A stretch of DNA of 33,954 nt from assembly GCA_947259415.1 (NCBI GenBank), contig CAMYMI010000024.1, positions 1-33,954 of the forward strand, read 5' to 3'. The translations under genes and the position numbers were made by a program. The DNA comes from an uncultured Ectothiorhodospiraceae bacterium. Its GTDB lineage: Bacteria > Pseudomonadota > Gammaproteobacteria > UBA9214. Position 1 is the first letter of the stretch, and the number at the start of each line of letters is the position of its first letter. Below the pieces are notes generated by a model. It searched no databases and was not told the origin of the DNA. It saw only the letters and a program-made list of their open reading frames with translations. Shown here piece by piece: positions 24,990-33,953 of this stretch.

Positions 24990-26352
24990 TCCGAACAAGA
25001 CATTGCTGGTGGTGGAAGACGATCCCGGTCTGCAGAAGGCCCTGCGCTGGGCCTTCAACGATTTCGAGGTGGTCACCGCCGAGGATCGCAATAGCGCCAT
25101 TGCGCAGTTACGCCGGCACGAACCGCAGGTGATCACCCTCGACCTGGGTCTGCCACCGGACGCGGGAGGCGCCTCGGAGGGTTTGGCAACCTTGCAGGAG
25201 GTCCTCGGCCTGGCGCCCGATATCAAGGTGATCGTGGTCACCGGCAACAACGACCGGGAAAATGCCGTCCACGCCATCGGTCTGGGTGCTTGGCTGTTTT
25301 TCCAGAAACCGGTGGATGCCGAGCTACTGAGTTTTATCGTGGAGCGCGCCTATACCCTGTATCAACTGGAACAGGAGAACCGGGATCTATCGCGGCGTGA
25401 CATCAAGGAACCGATGGCCGGGATCATCGCGACCAGCCCGCAGATGCTGGAGGCTTGCCAGACGGTCGAGAAGGTGGCGCCGACGGATGCCACGACGATG
25501 TTACTGGGCGAGAGCGGGACCGGCAAGGAATTGCTGGCGCGCGCACTGCATGCCCTCAGCCCCCGTGCCAAAGAGCGTTTCGTTGCCATCAACTGCGCCG
25601 CCATACCGGATACCCTGTTGGAGAGCGAGTTGTTCGGTTATGAAAAGGGGGCCTTCACCGGCGCGGCAAAACAGACCCAGGGCAATATCGAATACGCCGA
25701 CGGTGGCACCCTGTTCCTGGACGAGGTGGGTGATTTGCCGCTGCCACTGCAGGCCAAACTGCTCAGGTTCCTGCAGGAGCGGATCATTGTGCGCGTCGGC
25801 GGTCGCAAGGAAATCCCGGTGGATGTGCGCGTGGTCTCGGCCACCCACCAGGACTTGTCTGAATTGATCAAGCAGGGTGGCTTCAGGGAAGACCTTTACT
25901 ACCGGGTCAGCGAGATCAGTATCCAGATCCCACCGCTGAGAGAACGCCAGGGCGAGGCCGTCGTGTTAGCGAATTACTTCCTGGGCAAGGAGGCCGCGCA
26001 GCAGAAGAAAGGCAATCTCTCCTTCAGCAGCGATGCACTGGCCGCCATCGACGCCTATGAGTGGCCGGGTAATGTCCGGGAACTCGCCAACCGGGTCAAG
26101 CGCGCCGTTATCATGGCCGAAGGAAAACAGGTGACCGCACGGGGCCTGGAACTGGCGGCGACTGAAACCGAGCCATTGCCGCTTAATCTGCGCGAGGTGC
26201 GCGTACAGGCCGAAAGCAAGGCCATGTTACAGGCGCTGAGCCATGCCAAGGGCAATGTCTCCCGGGCGGCGAATCTTTTGGGCATTACGCGCCCGACATT
26301 CTATGCCCTGGCCAAGAAATACAATCTGGATATCAGTCAATTTGGAACCTGA
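24982..26352 (+). CDS. prsR: PEP-CTERM-box sigma-54 response regulator PrsR
   Basis: An NtrC-type activator of 456 aa. The receiver domain (about 1-120) has phospho-Asp D54 (TLDLGLPP) and Lys in QKPVD. The AAA+ domain (about 140-375) has Walker A (GESGTGKELLARALH), the GAFTGA loop that contacts sigma-54, and Walker B (GGTLFLDEVGDLP). A C-terminal Fis-type helix-turn-helix (NVSRAANLLGITRPTFYALAKKY) follows. The start is a TTG at 24982 with AAGGAG at the proper distance, overlapping the prsK stop. It should act at RpoN promoters such as the one at 30538-30553. rpoN is not in the window. Confidence 0.94.
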   Translation: MSNPNKTLLVVEDDPGLQKALRWAFNDFEVVTAEDRNSAIAQLRRHEPQVITLDLGLPPDAGGASEGLATLQEVLGLAPDIKVIVVTGNNDRENAVHAIGLGAWLFFQKPVDAELLSFIVERAYTLYQLEQENRDLSRRDIKEPMAGIIATSPQMLEACQTVEKVAPTDATTMLLGESGTGKELLARALHALSPRAKERFVAINCAAIPDTLLESELFGYEKGAFTGAAKQTQGNIEYADGGTLFLDEVGDLPLPLQAKLLRFLQERIIVRVGGRKEIPVDVRVVSATHQDLSELIKQGGFREDLYYRVSEISIQIPPLRERQGEAVVLANYFLGKEAAQQKKGNLSFSSDALAAIDAYEWPGNVRELANRVKRAVIMAEGKQVTARGLELAATETEPLPLNLREVRVQAESKAMLQALSHAKGNVSRAANLLGITRPTFYALAKKYNLDISQFGT

Positions 26353-26422
26353 TGACGCCTGACCCGCCATCCGCCAGCTCCGTAAGAGATCCCCAAAGTA
26401 ACGCTAGCGCAGACCGGGTAGA

Positions 26423-29197
26423 TTAGCCTCCCAGTTCTTGCATGAGCTGTCTCGCCTCTTCGACTTTCGGGAAATCGGAGGTGTCTTCCAGCAGTTCTTT
26501 CACCACCCGCAACGCCTGCTCAGGGTTATCCGCCCGCTGGTAGATCAAGGCCTGGTGATAGCGATAGCCGGGATTGCCGGGGCTGGCCCTCAGCGCCTCG
26601 CGTATCAGCAACTGTGCCCGGGAGGGATCGGACTTGCTGACCACGACCGCCAGGGTATCCGTGACGGCGTGGGAGCGGGGCGCAACAGAATGGGCCTTTT
26701 CCGCATAGGCCAGTGCCTGCTTCGGATCCGAATCCTGCAAAAGCCAGGCGAGATCATTCAGGACGACCGCGTTATCGGGCTTGGCTTCCAGCATGCGGGT
26801 ATAGATCTCGATGGCGTCGGATTTCCGGTCCATGGCCACATACCTCGAGGCCAACCGCAGACTGCTCAACGGGTCGGCCGGGAGTTTGTCCAGCCAGGCT
26901 GTCAGCAGGCCGATGGCGGCCTCCCGGTCACCCGAGTCCCAGGTCGCGGCCTCGAGCTTCAACAGGTTGAAGTTGGTCTCCTTCAGTTCAAAGGCGCGGC
27001 GATAGGCCGTAGCGGCGATCTTGTGATTGCCAAGGGAACTGGCCAGGCGGCCTTCCAGCAGGAACACTTCGGCGGTTTCGCCGGACTGCTTCCTCAGCAG
27101 ATCGATATGCTTGCGTGCCGCCGGGGTGTCGCCTGCGGCAATCAGCTGTTCAATCCACAGTTGGCGGGCACCAGCGTGGTCCGGATCCAGCGCCAGCACG
27201 CGCTCGAGCGCGTGCCGGGAGCCTGTCGTGTCATCCAGCTTTCTGAGGGTCATGGCCAGTAAATAGTGGACGCTGGCGTTATTGGGTGCCATGTCGACCA
27301 TGAGCCTCAGGTTGTCCCGGGCGCTGACAGAGTCATCCGTACGGTACTGGGCTTCCGTGAGTATTTTCAGGTACTCGAAGCTTCCCTTGCCGGACTGGTG
27401 CACCGGCGCCAGGATCTCGACCACTTTGGCATACTCGGCCTGCCTGGTGTAATGGCGACTCAATGCCAGGCGCGGCAACAGCGCCTGGGGACTGGTCTCG
27501 ATGGCCTGTGCGAGCACGGTCCTCATTTCGTCCACGTTCCCGTCCAGGGCCGACAGGTAGGCGAGATTCATGGAGGTGGTCAGACTGCCGGGTTGGTGCT
27601 CCAGGATCTTCCTGTAATAGGTCTTGGCCTCCTCGGGCCGTCCGGCCTGCACGGCCAGGGACGCCAGGCCGCTGTTGGCCGTGACATTGTTGCTGTCCAG
27701 CGCCAGGGTGTCGCGAAAGGCCTGGCCGGCCTTGTCATGCTCCTGTCGGCTGATATACACCGTCCCCAGGGCGGCGTTGGCGACCACGCTGTCCGGGTGG
27801 GTGTCCCGCAATTGCAGGGCGGCCTCGAGTGCCTTGTCCAGTTCCTTATTTTTCAGATAGGTGAAAATAATGGCCAGCGAGGTTTGCTGGATGACGGGAT
27901 CCAGTTTCCTGGCGGACTCCAGTTCTCTCAGGCCCGACTCGAGCTCACCCTCCTGGATCATGCCGATACCGAGTTTGATCCGGGCTTCCGCGGATTCCGG
28001 GTCCTGTTCGACCCACTGCTGCATGACCTCGAGACTCTCGACATGGCGCTTTTCGCCGGCCAGGGCACTGGCCAGCAGCTTCAAGGAGTAGGTGTCGCCC
28101 GGTTCCTGAGCAAGGACCGGGCGTATGAAGCGCTCCGTGTCCTTGTAATTTTCGTTCTGTATCGCAATCCAGGCCAGCATTTTCAGTGCCGGGCCAAAAC
28201 CGGGATTTTTGGAATCAAAGCGCTGCAGATAACTGTTGGCCTGTTCCAGGTTCCCCGTCATCAGCATGGAGGCGCCGGCATAATACAACGCGCGCACATG
28301 CTGGGGATTGGCCGCCAGCGTCTGCTCGAAAAAGCCTTGCGCATCCTTATAACGCTTTTCCTGGTAGGCGAGCAGCCCTTCCAGGTAATCCAGTAGGTGA
28401 TTCCGGACACCCTGGTTTCTTTGGGCGGCGATTTCCGTTCTTGCCGGGTCAAGGTTGCCCAGGGCCATGTGGATACTGATCCGGTTCATACGGTCCAGGG
28501 TATTGGCGTGCCGGTTGTCCACGGCCTTGCTGAAGGCGTCGAGCGCCGCCTCCAGATTGCCCTGGGTGCGCTCGATCGTGCCCAGCAGACTCCAGGCCTC
28601 GGCGTGGCCGGGATCGATGGCGAACACCTGGTCCAGCAGGGCCCGGGCCGGGTCCAGCTCCTGTCGGGTTCCCGCCAGCCAGGCCATGCCGGTGAGCACC
28701 TCCACGGATTGCGCATCCTGGCCCAGGCCCTTTTCGAACTCCTCCCCGGCCTCGTCGAGCTTGTCCGTTGCGAGCAGGGCCATACCCCGGGTGGCGTGGA
28801 CAGACGCCTTGCCGGTCGGCGACAGATTATCCTGATAAGGATTGATCTCCAGCACGCCCTCATAGTCCTGCTGCATCAGCAGGGCCCGGGCGAGCAGGGG
28901 CTGGATGTACGCCGGGTCCACACCCTGCGCTGCTGCCTGCTCCAGCTCCTTTTGGGCCGAGGGGCCATCGCCCAGGGCCAGGTGTGTCTCCCCGAGCAGG
29001 CGCCGCGCGAGGACATTGTCCGGCGCCTGCAGGAGGGCGTTTTTTAACTCGATCAAGGCAAACTCAGGTTTATCCCTGTCGATAGAGTCCTGTGCGGCGG
29101 CAATGTGTTCTTCGGGGGAGCGGCTTTCGCCACCCCCGCAACCGGCGAGTGGATTCAGCAACAACAGCAACAGGACGAGCTTCAGGGGACTGGGCAT
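26423..29197 (-). CDS. prsT: PEP-CTERM system TPR-repeat lipoprotein PrsT
   Basis: A 924-aa lipoprotein almost entirely of tetratricopeptide repeats (about residues 30-915, roughly two dozen 34-residue units). The start ATG at 29197 gives a proper lipoprotein signal (LKLVLLLLLLNPLAG-C) with the lipobox cysteine followed by Gly. The 14-residue longer reading from 29239 would bury this signal and is rejected. Family members occur only with XrtA-type exosortase and exopolysaccharide loci and are thought to act in the export or assembly machinery in the periplasm. It is convergent with prsR, with 70 nt between the stops. Confidence 0.92.
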   Translation of the reverse strand: MPSPLKLVLLLLLLNPLAGCGGGESRSPEEHIAAAQDSIDRDKPEFALIELKNALLQAPDNVLARRLLGETHLALGDGPSAQKELEQAAAQGVDPAYIQPLLARALLMQQDYEGVLEINPYQDNLSPTGKASVHATRGMALLATDKLDEAGEEFEKGLGQDAQSVEVLTGMAWLAGTRQELDPARALLDQVFAIDPGHAEAWSLLGTIERTQGNLEAALDAFSKAVDNRHANTLDRMNRISIHMALGNLDPARTEIAAQRNQGVRNHLLDYLEGLLAYQEKRYKDAQGFFEQTLAANPQHVRALYYAGASMLMTGNLEQANSYLQRFDSKNPGFGPALKMLAWIAIQNENYKDTERFIRPVLAQEPGDTYSLKLLASALAGEKRHVESLEVMQQWVEQDPESAEARIKLGIGMIQEGELESGLRELESARKLDPVIQQTSLAIIFTYLKNKELDKALEAALQLRDTHPDSVVANAALGTVYISRQEHDKAGQAFRDTLALDSNNVTANSGLASLAVQAGRPEEAKTYYRKILEHQPGSLTTSMNLAYLSALDGNVDEMRTVLAQAIETSPQALLPRLALSRHYTRQAEYAKVVEILAPVHQSGKGSFEYLKILTEAQYRTDDSVSARDNLRLMVDMAPNNASVHYLLAMTLRKLDDTTGSRHALERVLALDPDHAGARQLWIEQLIAAGDTPAARKHIDLLRKQSGETAEVFLLEGRLASSLGNHKIAATAYRRAFELKETNFNLLKLEAATWDSGDREAAIGLLTAWLDKLPADPLSSLRLASRYVAMDRKSDAIEIYTRMLEAKPDNAVVLNDLAWLLQDSDPKQALAYAEKAHSVAPRSHAVTDTLAVVVSKSDPSRAQLLIREALRASPGNPGYRYHQALIYQRADNPEQALRVVKELLEDTSDFPKVEEARQLMQELGG

Positions 29198-29378
29198 GGG
29201 CTTACAACCTTCATAATAGGTGTTCGAAAAAGAAATCAAAGCGTATCAGGCGCCGGAACCGGACTATCATGCCTTAGGGGAATTTAACTGGCAAGGCGAG
29301 AACGCCACGACAGCTTGGCGGCTGACCTGACCGGGGGATCTTCTGAAGGCCGGGGTATCCTGGGTCTCCGACAATAGA

Positions 29379-29402
29379 AAAAGGGGCCCGAAGGCCCCTT
29401 TT
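29379..29402 (-). terminator. Rho-independent terminator after the PEP-CTERM gene
   Basis: AAAAGGGGCC and GGCCCCTTTT form a perfect 10-bp stem with a four-base loop. It lies 27 nt past the stop of the gene ending at 29429; on the minus strand it is followed by more T. Confidence 0.9.
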
Positions 29403-29428
29403 CGGGAGTGAGACCCACCTACATCCCA

Positions 29429-30463
29429 TCAGGCACGGCGGCGACTCAGGAACATGCCCAGGAAACCCAGCCCCAGCAGCGCCAGGATGCTCGGCTCCGG
29501 CACCATCACGCGCGCGATATCGACGTTGGCATTACTGCGGATCGACAGCTGGTAGAGGTTTTCCGCGGACAACAGCGGCGTGTCTATGCTGAAGGCCACT
29601 GACAACGCGTTGCCGCAGCCAGTACCAGCACCCGCGATGTCGAACAGGTTACCGCAGGTCTGGATATCAAACGGGAAGTCATTGGCGTTGGCGGACGTCG
29701 TTTCGTTCAGCAGGTCGAAGGCCGCGAGGGTGGAGGAATCGAAGATGACCCCGCCGCCATCGGCACCGCCGACGTCCGTGATCGTGATGACGAATTCAGT
29801 ACCGGCCGAGGCCTTGCCGGGGAAGACCTCGCCGGCGCTGGCAAAGGCCTCCAGGTAGGTGACAATACCAGCCTCGATGCTGATGACATCAGCCCCCACC
29901 AGGCTGAATTCCCAGTTGGCCTCAAAGCCATTGTTGACGTTGGCCGAACCCTCCGCCGTGGTGGTGGACAGGTTAGCGTAGGCGACCTGCACAACGTCGG
30001 CACCCAGACCGAAATCAACACTACCATCAGGGAAATCAACTTCATTTGCCAGGTTGGCAATCGGCGCATCGGCCTGGTATTGATCGGAGGTGACGAAGTC
30101 CGTCCCCTGCGGGCCGCTGAGTATCAGGGGCGGGATGGTGTTCTCAGCGATGACCGGGCAGTCACCCGTCGTGCTCAGGCAGCTGGCGGGAAAATCGATG
30201 TCACCGCCATTCGGTTCGGCGAAGGAATAGCCGCCCGTACCCGTCAGGACGCCGTCCATGTCGGCGCTGCTGGTGAACGTCACCGTACCATCGACGAAAT
30301 CGGTGTCAAAGTCCAGTGTCGAGCCGTCTGATTTATTGAAGAGTAGTTCATCCAGTGTAATCACCGATGTTGCGAACAGATCGGCCTGCACGGATCCGGC
30401 GACCGACAAACCAAGCATGGCGCTTGCCAGCAGGGTGGTGGTGGTAAATTTGGTTATTTTCAT
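29429..30463 (-). CDS. PEP-CTERM sorting-domain surface protein (344 aa)
   Basis: An exported protein with a Sec signal peptide (about 1-27, ending SVQA-D) and a C-terminal sorting tail. The tail has VPEP at about 321, a hydrophobic span (SILALLGLGFLGMFL) and the basic end SRRRA, cut by an exosortase of the XrtA type. The body is acidic and low in Cys and Lys, typical of exosortase targets. It has blocks shared with the gene at 31845: ANxNNxxEANWxF, AFASxxEVFPGKAxAGxxFxITxTD, ANANDxxFD, and YQLSIRSNANxDxARV. The start has AGGAG upstream and a sigma-54 promoter. The function is unknown; it is probably a matrix or exopolymer-associated protein. Confidence 0.92.
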   Translation of the reverse strand: MKITKFTTTTLLASAMLGLSVAGSVQADLFATSVITLDELLFNKSDGSTLDFDTDFVDGTVTFTSSADMDGVLTGTGGYSFAEPNGGDIDFPASCLSTTGDCPVIAENTIPPLILSGPQGTDFVTSDQYQADAPIANLANEVDFPDGSVDFGLGADVVQVAYANLSTTTAEGSANVNNGFEANWEFSLVGADVISIEAGIVTYLEAFASAGEVFPGKASAGTEFVITITDVGGADGGGVIFDSSTLAAFDLLNETTSANANDFPFDIQTCGNLFDIAGAGTGCGNALSVAFSIDTPLLSAENLYQLSIRSNANVDIARVMVPEPSILALLGLGFLGMFLSRRRA

Positions 30464-30537
30464 TTGTCTGATCTCCTGGGTGTCATGCTGTCTTGGTCAA
30501 TGTACGGGTTGCAAATACTCTTTGCTGACTGTTATGA

Positions 30538-30553
30538 GGCAGTTATTGTGCCA
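30538..30553 (-). promoter_or_regulatory. Sigma-54 (RpoN) promoter of the PEP-CTERM gene
   Basis: On the minus strand TGGCAC-N5-CTGCC gives the invariant GG-N10-GC spacing and a perfect -24 element. It lies 75 nt before the ATG of the PEP-CTERM gene. PrsR, encoded nearby, is the expected activator; this is inference from the known PEP-CTERM-box regulation. Confidence 0.75.
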
Positions 30554-30879
30554 AAAACAGTAATTACCAATAATTACATAGGCATAGGTATCAGAGGGAT
30601 TCTGACCCAAGGCTCTCTCCGACCCACGTGTAAAATTACCGGACACCTGCAGTGGGCCGTTCCCCTGTCAACGATTTGGCCCGAAGCGAGTATGCATATA
30701 AAACATAGTTAAAACAAAAAGATACGTAATCCGGGTTCGTTGTATAAAATGCTGACAGCGGCCTCTGATTTTCCGCCACCACCCCGGTATGGCACCATGC
30801 GGCTGGCTGTCAGGGCCGCCACGGCGTAAGCCACATCGAAGGAAAATCATTTAGCTGCCAGGAGGCGCTGATTCCAGCT
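30554..30879. other. Gap of 326 nt between the PEP-CTERM gene and the methyltransferase pseudogene
   Basis: This contains the upstream region of the sigma-54 promoter, where PrsR would bind as an enhancer, and the region before the broken methyltransferase gene. I see no clear operator repeat and no further gene. Confidence 0.4.
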
Positions 30880-31762
30880 ATGCCAAGCCTCTTCGTAATC
30901 AAAACCCTGTGTCGCGAGCTCATCACCCGCGAACGCAGCCCGCGGGTCAACGAAGCCGACCTGGTGATAGACGACCCGGAAAAGGTCGCCGCCTACACCG
31001 AGGCGGGGCGCGAGGCCGGCGTGATAGCGCCGGTCTACCTGTACCACTGTGCATAGATGTGTGAGCTCATCCGCCCCGGTGATACCATCATCGATCTCGG
31101 TTATGGGCCGGCCACGCAGCTGGCCATGGTGGCCCGGCTGAATCCGGATACACACTTTTATCGGGCTGGACCTGTCGCCGGACATGCTGGACCGGGCCCG
31201 GGCCCATATCGCTGAACAGGGCCTGGACAACATCGAGCTGCGCACCCAGGACATCACCGCGCTGACCTCGGTGTCCGATCACAGCGTGGATGCCGCGGTC
31301 TCCACGTTCGCCTTCCACCACCTGCCGGATGTTGCCGCGCTGGAGAAGACCTTCAGCGAGGTAGCAAGGGTGCTCAAACCCGGTGGTGGCGTGTACCTGG
31401 TCGATTTCGGGCATCTGAAGGCGGAAAAATCCATTCAGACCTTTGCCTACCAGTATGCCGACAGACAGCCGGAGCTGTTTACCCTCGACTACCTGTATTC
31501 GTTGCAAGCGGCTTTTTCAAAACAGGAATTCGACCGTCTCACGCGCCAGTACCTGCACGGTACGGCGAGGCTCTATTCCACCTTCCTGGTGCCCTTCATG
31601 GTGGCCATCAAGAGCCCGGCGCGCACGGGCACCCGCAACCCGGAGATGCTGCGTCAGCTGCACGCGATTCGCGACAATCTGCCACCTCATCACAGGACCG
31701 ATCTTGCTGACTTGATCACGTTCTTCAAGATGGGTGGCCTGCGCAGCCCGTTACTCGCCTGA
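30880..31762 (+). pseudogene. Class I SAM-dependent methyltransferase gene broken by a stop codon and a frameshift
   Basis: The frame from the ATG at 30880 reads as the N-terminus of a methyltransferase up to VYLYHCA, then meets TAG at 31054-31056. It resumes with MCELIRPGDTIIDLGYGPATQL (SAM motif I, with the usual Cys changed to Tyr). Around 31156-31159 one extra T shifts the frame. The remainder continues as IGLDLSPDMLDRARAH (motif II), then AAVSTFAFHHLPD and VLKPGGGVYLVDFG, to the stop at 31762. The second part alone is an open frame of 192 aa that lacks motif I. AGGAGG at 30860-30865 is the original ribosome binding site. Either sequencing errors or real decay could explain it; two independent lesions favour decay. 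Confidence 0.85.
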
Positions 31763-31786
31763 CCCGTTTCCCCAAAACAAAAAAGT

Positions 31787-31817
31787 TACAAAAAAAGGGG
31801 GCGGTAACCCGCCCCCT
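31787..31817 (-). terminator. Rho-independent terminator after the 550-aa exported protein
   Basis: GGGGGCGG and CCGCCCCC form an 8-bp GC stem with a four-base loop. Read on the minus strand it is followed by a run of T, correctly placed 28 nt past the stop at 31845. Confidence 0.92.
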
Positions 31818-31844
31818 GATGGTCCAACTAACGATGTTTGAACG

Positions 31845-33497
31845 CTAGCGGCGATCAAACCCGGTCAGGTCGTGCAGCTGCAGTCCGTTGCCGCCCCGGC
31901 CCATGTAACCATCGACTTCATAGATGATGTCGGTGGTATTCAGCGAGGCCGGATCGATGTCATCGACACCATCACCGTCCACATCCACAAAGACCACGTC
32001 TGCCGCGTCCACACCGTCGTAGATGGTGATGCGGTAGAAGTCCGGGCAGTCGCAGTTGGCGGGGATGGTCGGATCACCCTTCTCGCCAAAGCCTTCCGGC
32101 GGGCAGGCCACATCGTCGCCCTCGGCCGGATCCGGGCCTTCACCCAGGTCATCGACGTTGACTTCGCAGTAATGGAAGGTGCCGTCAAAGGTCCGGTTGC
32201 CACGACCCTCGTCTCTGGCATTGGCATCCGGGATCAGCCAGTTCGGCGCACGGCCACCCCCGGCGATATTACTGAAGGTGCCGATGCAGTCGAAATCGAG
32301 CTGCTTGTTGGGTGACGGCGGATTGCCCGAAGGCGCGCAACCACCCGGATCGCTGCAGCGGATCTCGATGATCTCGGTGCCCGCCGGTGCGCTGGCGGTG
32401 CCGGCGTGGAAGCTGAAGCTGCCGAACGGACCGCGTTGCTGGTGGTGCTGCCATTCACCCTTGGGTTGCGGCGGCAACGCCGTGTTGGCGCCGGCCTGAC
32501 CACCGAACTGGTAGCGGTTCTCCTCATCGGTATCCTCACCCCTCCACATACTGCCATCCCAGACATAGATGATCTCGCCGGTATCCAGCGTCGAGGAAGA
32601 CACACCGCCACCCGTGAGGCGGCAGGCAATCTCTTCGACCGGCGGGCGGTCGATGCGCGCGGCATCGGCATTCGCATTGCTGCGTACCGAGAGCTGGTAG
32701 ACCGTGGTGTTGTTCAGGGGCGGGGTCGTGATCGATATGGGCACCACCGTTGCGACCCCTGCCGTGTGCGTGCCCGTCAGTTGCAGGTCGAAGCCGAGGT
32801 CATTGGCATTGGCGGCGACGGCCTGGTTCAGGACGGTGGGGGCTGCCTCGAAGACCGGTTGCCCGGTGACCAGATCCGTGACCGTGATAATGAAGCTGTG
32901 TCCTGCCTCGGCCTTGCCCGGGAACAGTTCGTCCCCGCTCGCGAAGGCCTCTGCATAGACTCTTACGACACCTTCGACGGTGACCCCGCCAGGCTGGGCC
33001 AGCTGGAATATCCAGTTGGCCTCAAGGGCGTTGTTGGAGTTGGCCGAGCCTTCCTGCTCCCCGGTCGCAATGCCGACGTAGGCGCTGTTGCCCACGTTGG
33101 CCGGGAAACTGAATGCGCCCAAGTTGGTGATGGGTGCGCCGGACTCCTCCTGGTCGGCCGTCGCGTAGTTGCCCGCGGGGGCTCCGGAGATCACCGGGAA
33201 GGTGTTATCCCCGACCTGCGGGCAGTCACCCACGCAGATGGCCGGGAAATCGATGCCCGTGGTCGAGTTCGGAACGTCACGCTCGTCAGTCGCGCCATCC
33301 AGGAAGACGTCTTCATCGGCGGCGCCCGTCCAGGCGAGGTTATTCAGATCGGCGATCGCGTCCAGCACCGCTCCGTCGCTGCCCCTGAAGGTGAACTCCT
33401 GGATCTCTATAAACGACGTTGCCGTCACACCGGCCTGCGCTATTGAGGCAGCAAACAGGCAGGTGATAAAGAGCATACATTTGTCTCGTAATTTCAT
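31845..33497 (-). CDS. Exported paralogue of the PEP-CTERM protein, without a PEP-CTERM tail (550 aa)
   Basis: A Sec signal peptide (about 1-22, SIAQA-G) and an N-terminal half (about 23-285) clearly homologous to the PEP-CTERM protein at 29429: ANSNNALEANWIF, AFASGDELFPGKAEAGHSFIITVTD, ANANDLGFD, YQLSVRSNANADAARI. Where that protein has its sorting tail, this one continues with about 260 other residues. Those include several Cys (CDCPDF, CSDPGGC), WRGEDTDEENRYQFGG, and a calcium-loop-like DVDGDGVDDIDPASL. It ends LTGFDRR with no PEP motif or hydrophobic span, so it is probably secreted free. GAAGG lies before the ATG. No sigma-54 box was found upstream. Confidence 0.82.
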   Translation of the reverse strand: MKLRDKCMLFITCLFAASIAQAGVTATSFIEIQEFTFRGSDGAVLDAIADLNNLAWTGAADEDVFLDGATDERDVPNSTTGIDFPAICVGDCPQVGDNTFPVISGAPAGNYATADQEESGAPITNLGAFSFPANVGNSAYVGIATGEQEGSANSNNALEANWIFQLAQPGGVTVEGVVRVYAEAFASGDELFPGKAEAGHSFIITVTDLVTGQPVFEAAPTVLNQAVAANANDLGFDLQLTGTHTAGVATVVPISITTPPLNNTTVYQLSVRSNANADAARIDRPPVEEIACRLTGGGVSSSTLDTGEIIYVWDGSMWRGEDTDEENRYQFGGQAGANTALPPQPKGEWQHHQQRGPFGSFSFHAGTASAPAGTEIIEIRCSDPGGCAPSGNPPSPNKQLDFDCIGTFSNIAGGGRAPNWLIPDANARDEGRGNRTFDGTFHYCEVNVDDLGEGPDPAEGDDVACPPEGFGEKGDPTIPANCDCPDFYRITIYDGVDAADVVFVDVDGDGVDDIDPASLNTTDIIYEVDGYMGRGGNGLQLHDLTGFDRR

Positions 33498-33868
33498 GTT
33501 CCCCTTCCTTCGTGTTGTTAGTTGGATCCTTGGTAATTCCGGTTAATAATGTAACTCATTGTAACCGGATGTAGCGAAGGCCCAGTGCGGCTTGCATCCG
33601 GTTGAATGAGGGATAAATTTTTGACGTCCTTACATAACAGTTATGTAGTTCATCATTGAGTATCCGTCAACAAACGCCACCTTGGCAGATGGAACTTCGG
33701 GGCGTAACGTCCTTGATTAATCAACGCATAAAAGATGCCAGATTTGGATTTTCCATTAGATATCAGCAGAATATCGGGGAGCCTTTTCCCGGAGACCATC
33801 AGCGAATGTTAATACAGTAAAAAATGCTGACAGTTAATCAATCAAAATAGGGAAACTCTGATTTATTC
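33498..33868. other. Upstream region of the exported paralogue, 371 nt
   Basis: The region is AT-rich in its outer part and must contain the promoter of the minus-strand gene. I find no GG-N10-GC sigma-54 site on that strand and no recognisable gene. Confidence 0.4.
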
Positions 33869-33953
33869 GTCATTGCGAGGAACAACGTGACGAAGCAATC
33901 TCCAAACTATTGATCTGACTGTTAGGAGATTGCTTCGCTACGCTCGCAATGAC
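33869..33953. repeat. Palindromic interspersed repeat (REP/MITE-like)
   Basis: The left arm GTCATTGCGAG (33869-33879) and GAAGCAATCTCC (33892-33903) are mirrored exactly by GGAGATTGCTTC (33925-33936) and CTCGCAATGAC (33943-33953). The middle of each arm differs. This sequence type (GTCATTGCGAG...GAAGCAATCTC) is familiar to me as a repeat scattered between genes in many bacterial genomes. It may continue beyond the window. Confidence 0.8.

Noticed and set aside
26438-27262. A 274-aa open frame on the plus strand
   Set aside because: It is antisense to the 3' part of prsT and has no recognisable domain.
27266-28396. A 376-aa open frame on the plus strand
   Set aside because: It is the antisense shadow of the TPR lipoprotein gene prsT, which has clear repeats and a lipobox.
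29198-29300. Possible sigma-54 site upstream of prsT (CGGCGC-N5-ACGC on the minus strand)
   Set aside because: The spacing GG-N10-GC is right, but the flanking bases match the consensus poorly, so it could be chance in GC-rich DNA.
32406-33446. A 346-aa open frame on the plus strand
   Set aside because: It is antisense to the 550-aa exported protein, whose signal peptide and paralogy are clear.
33498-33868. Sigma-54 promoter before the exported paralogue
   Set aside because: The only near matches have spacing of 9 or lack the GC element.
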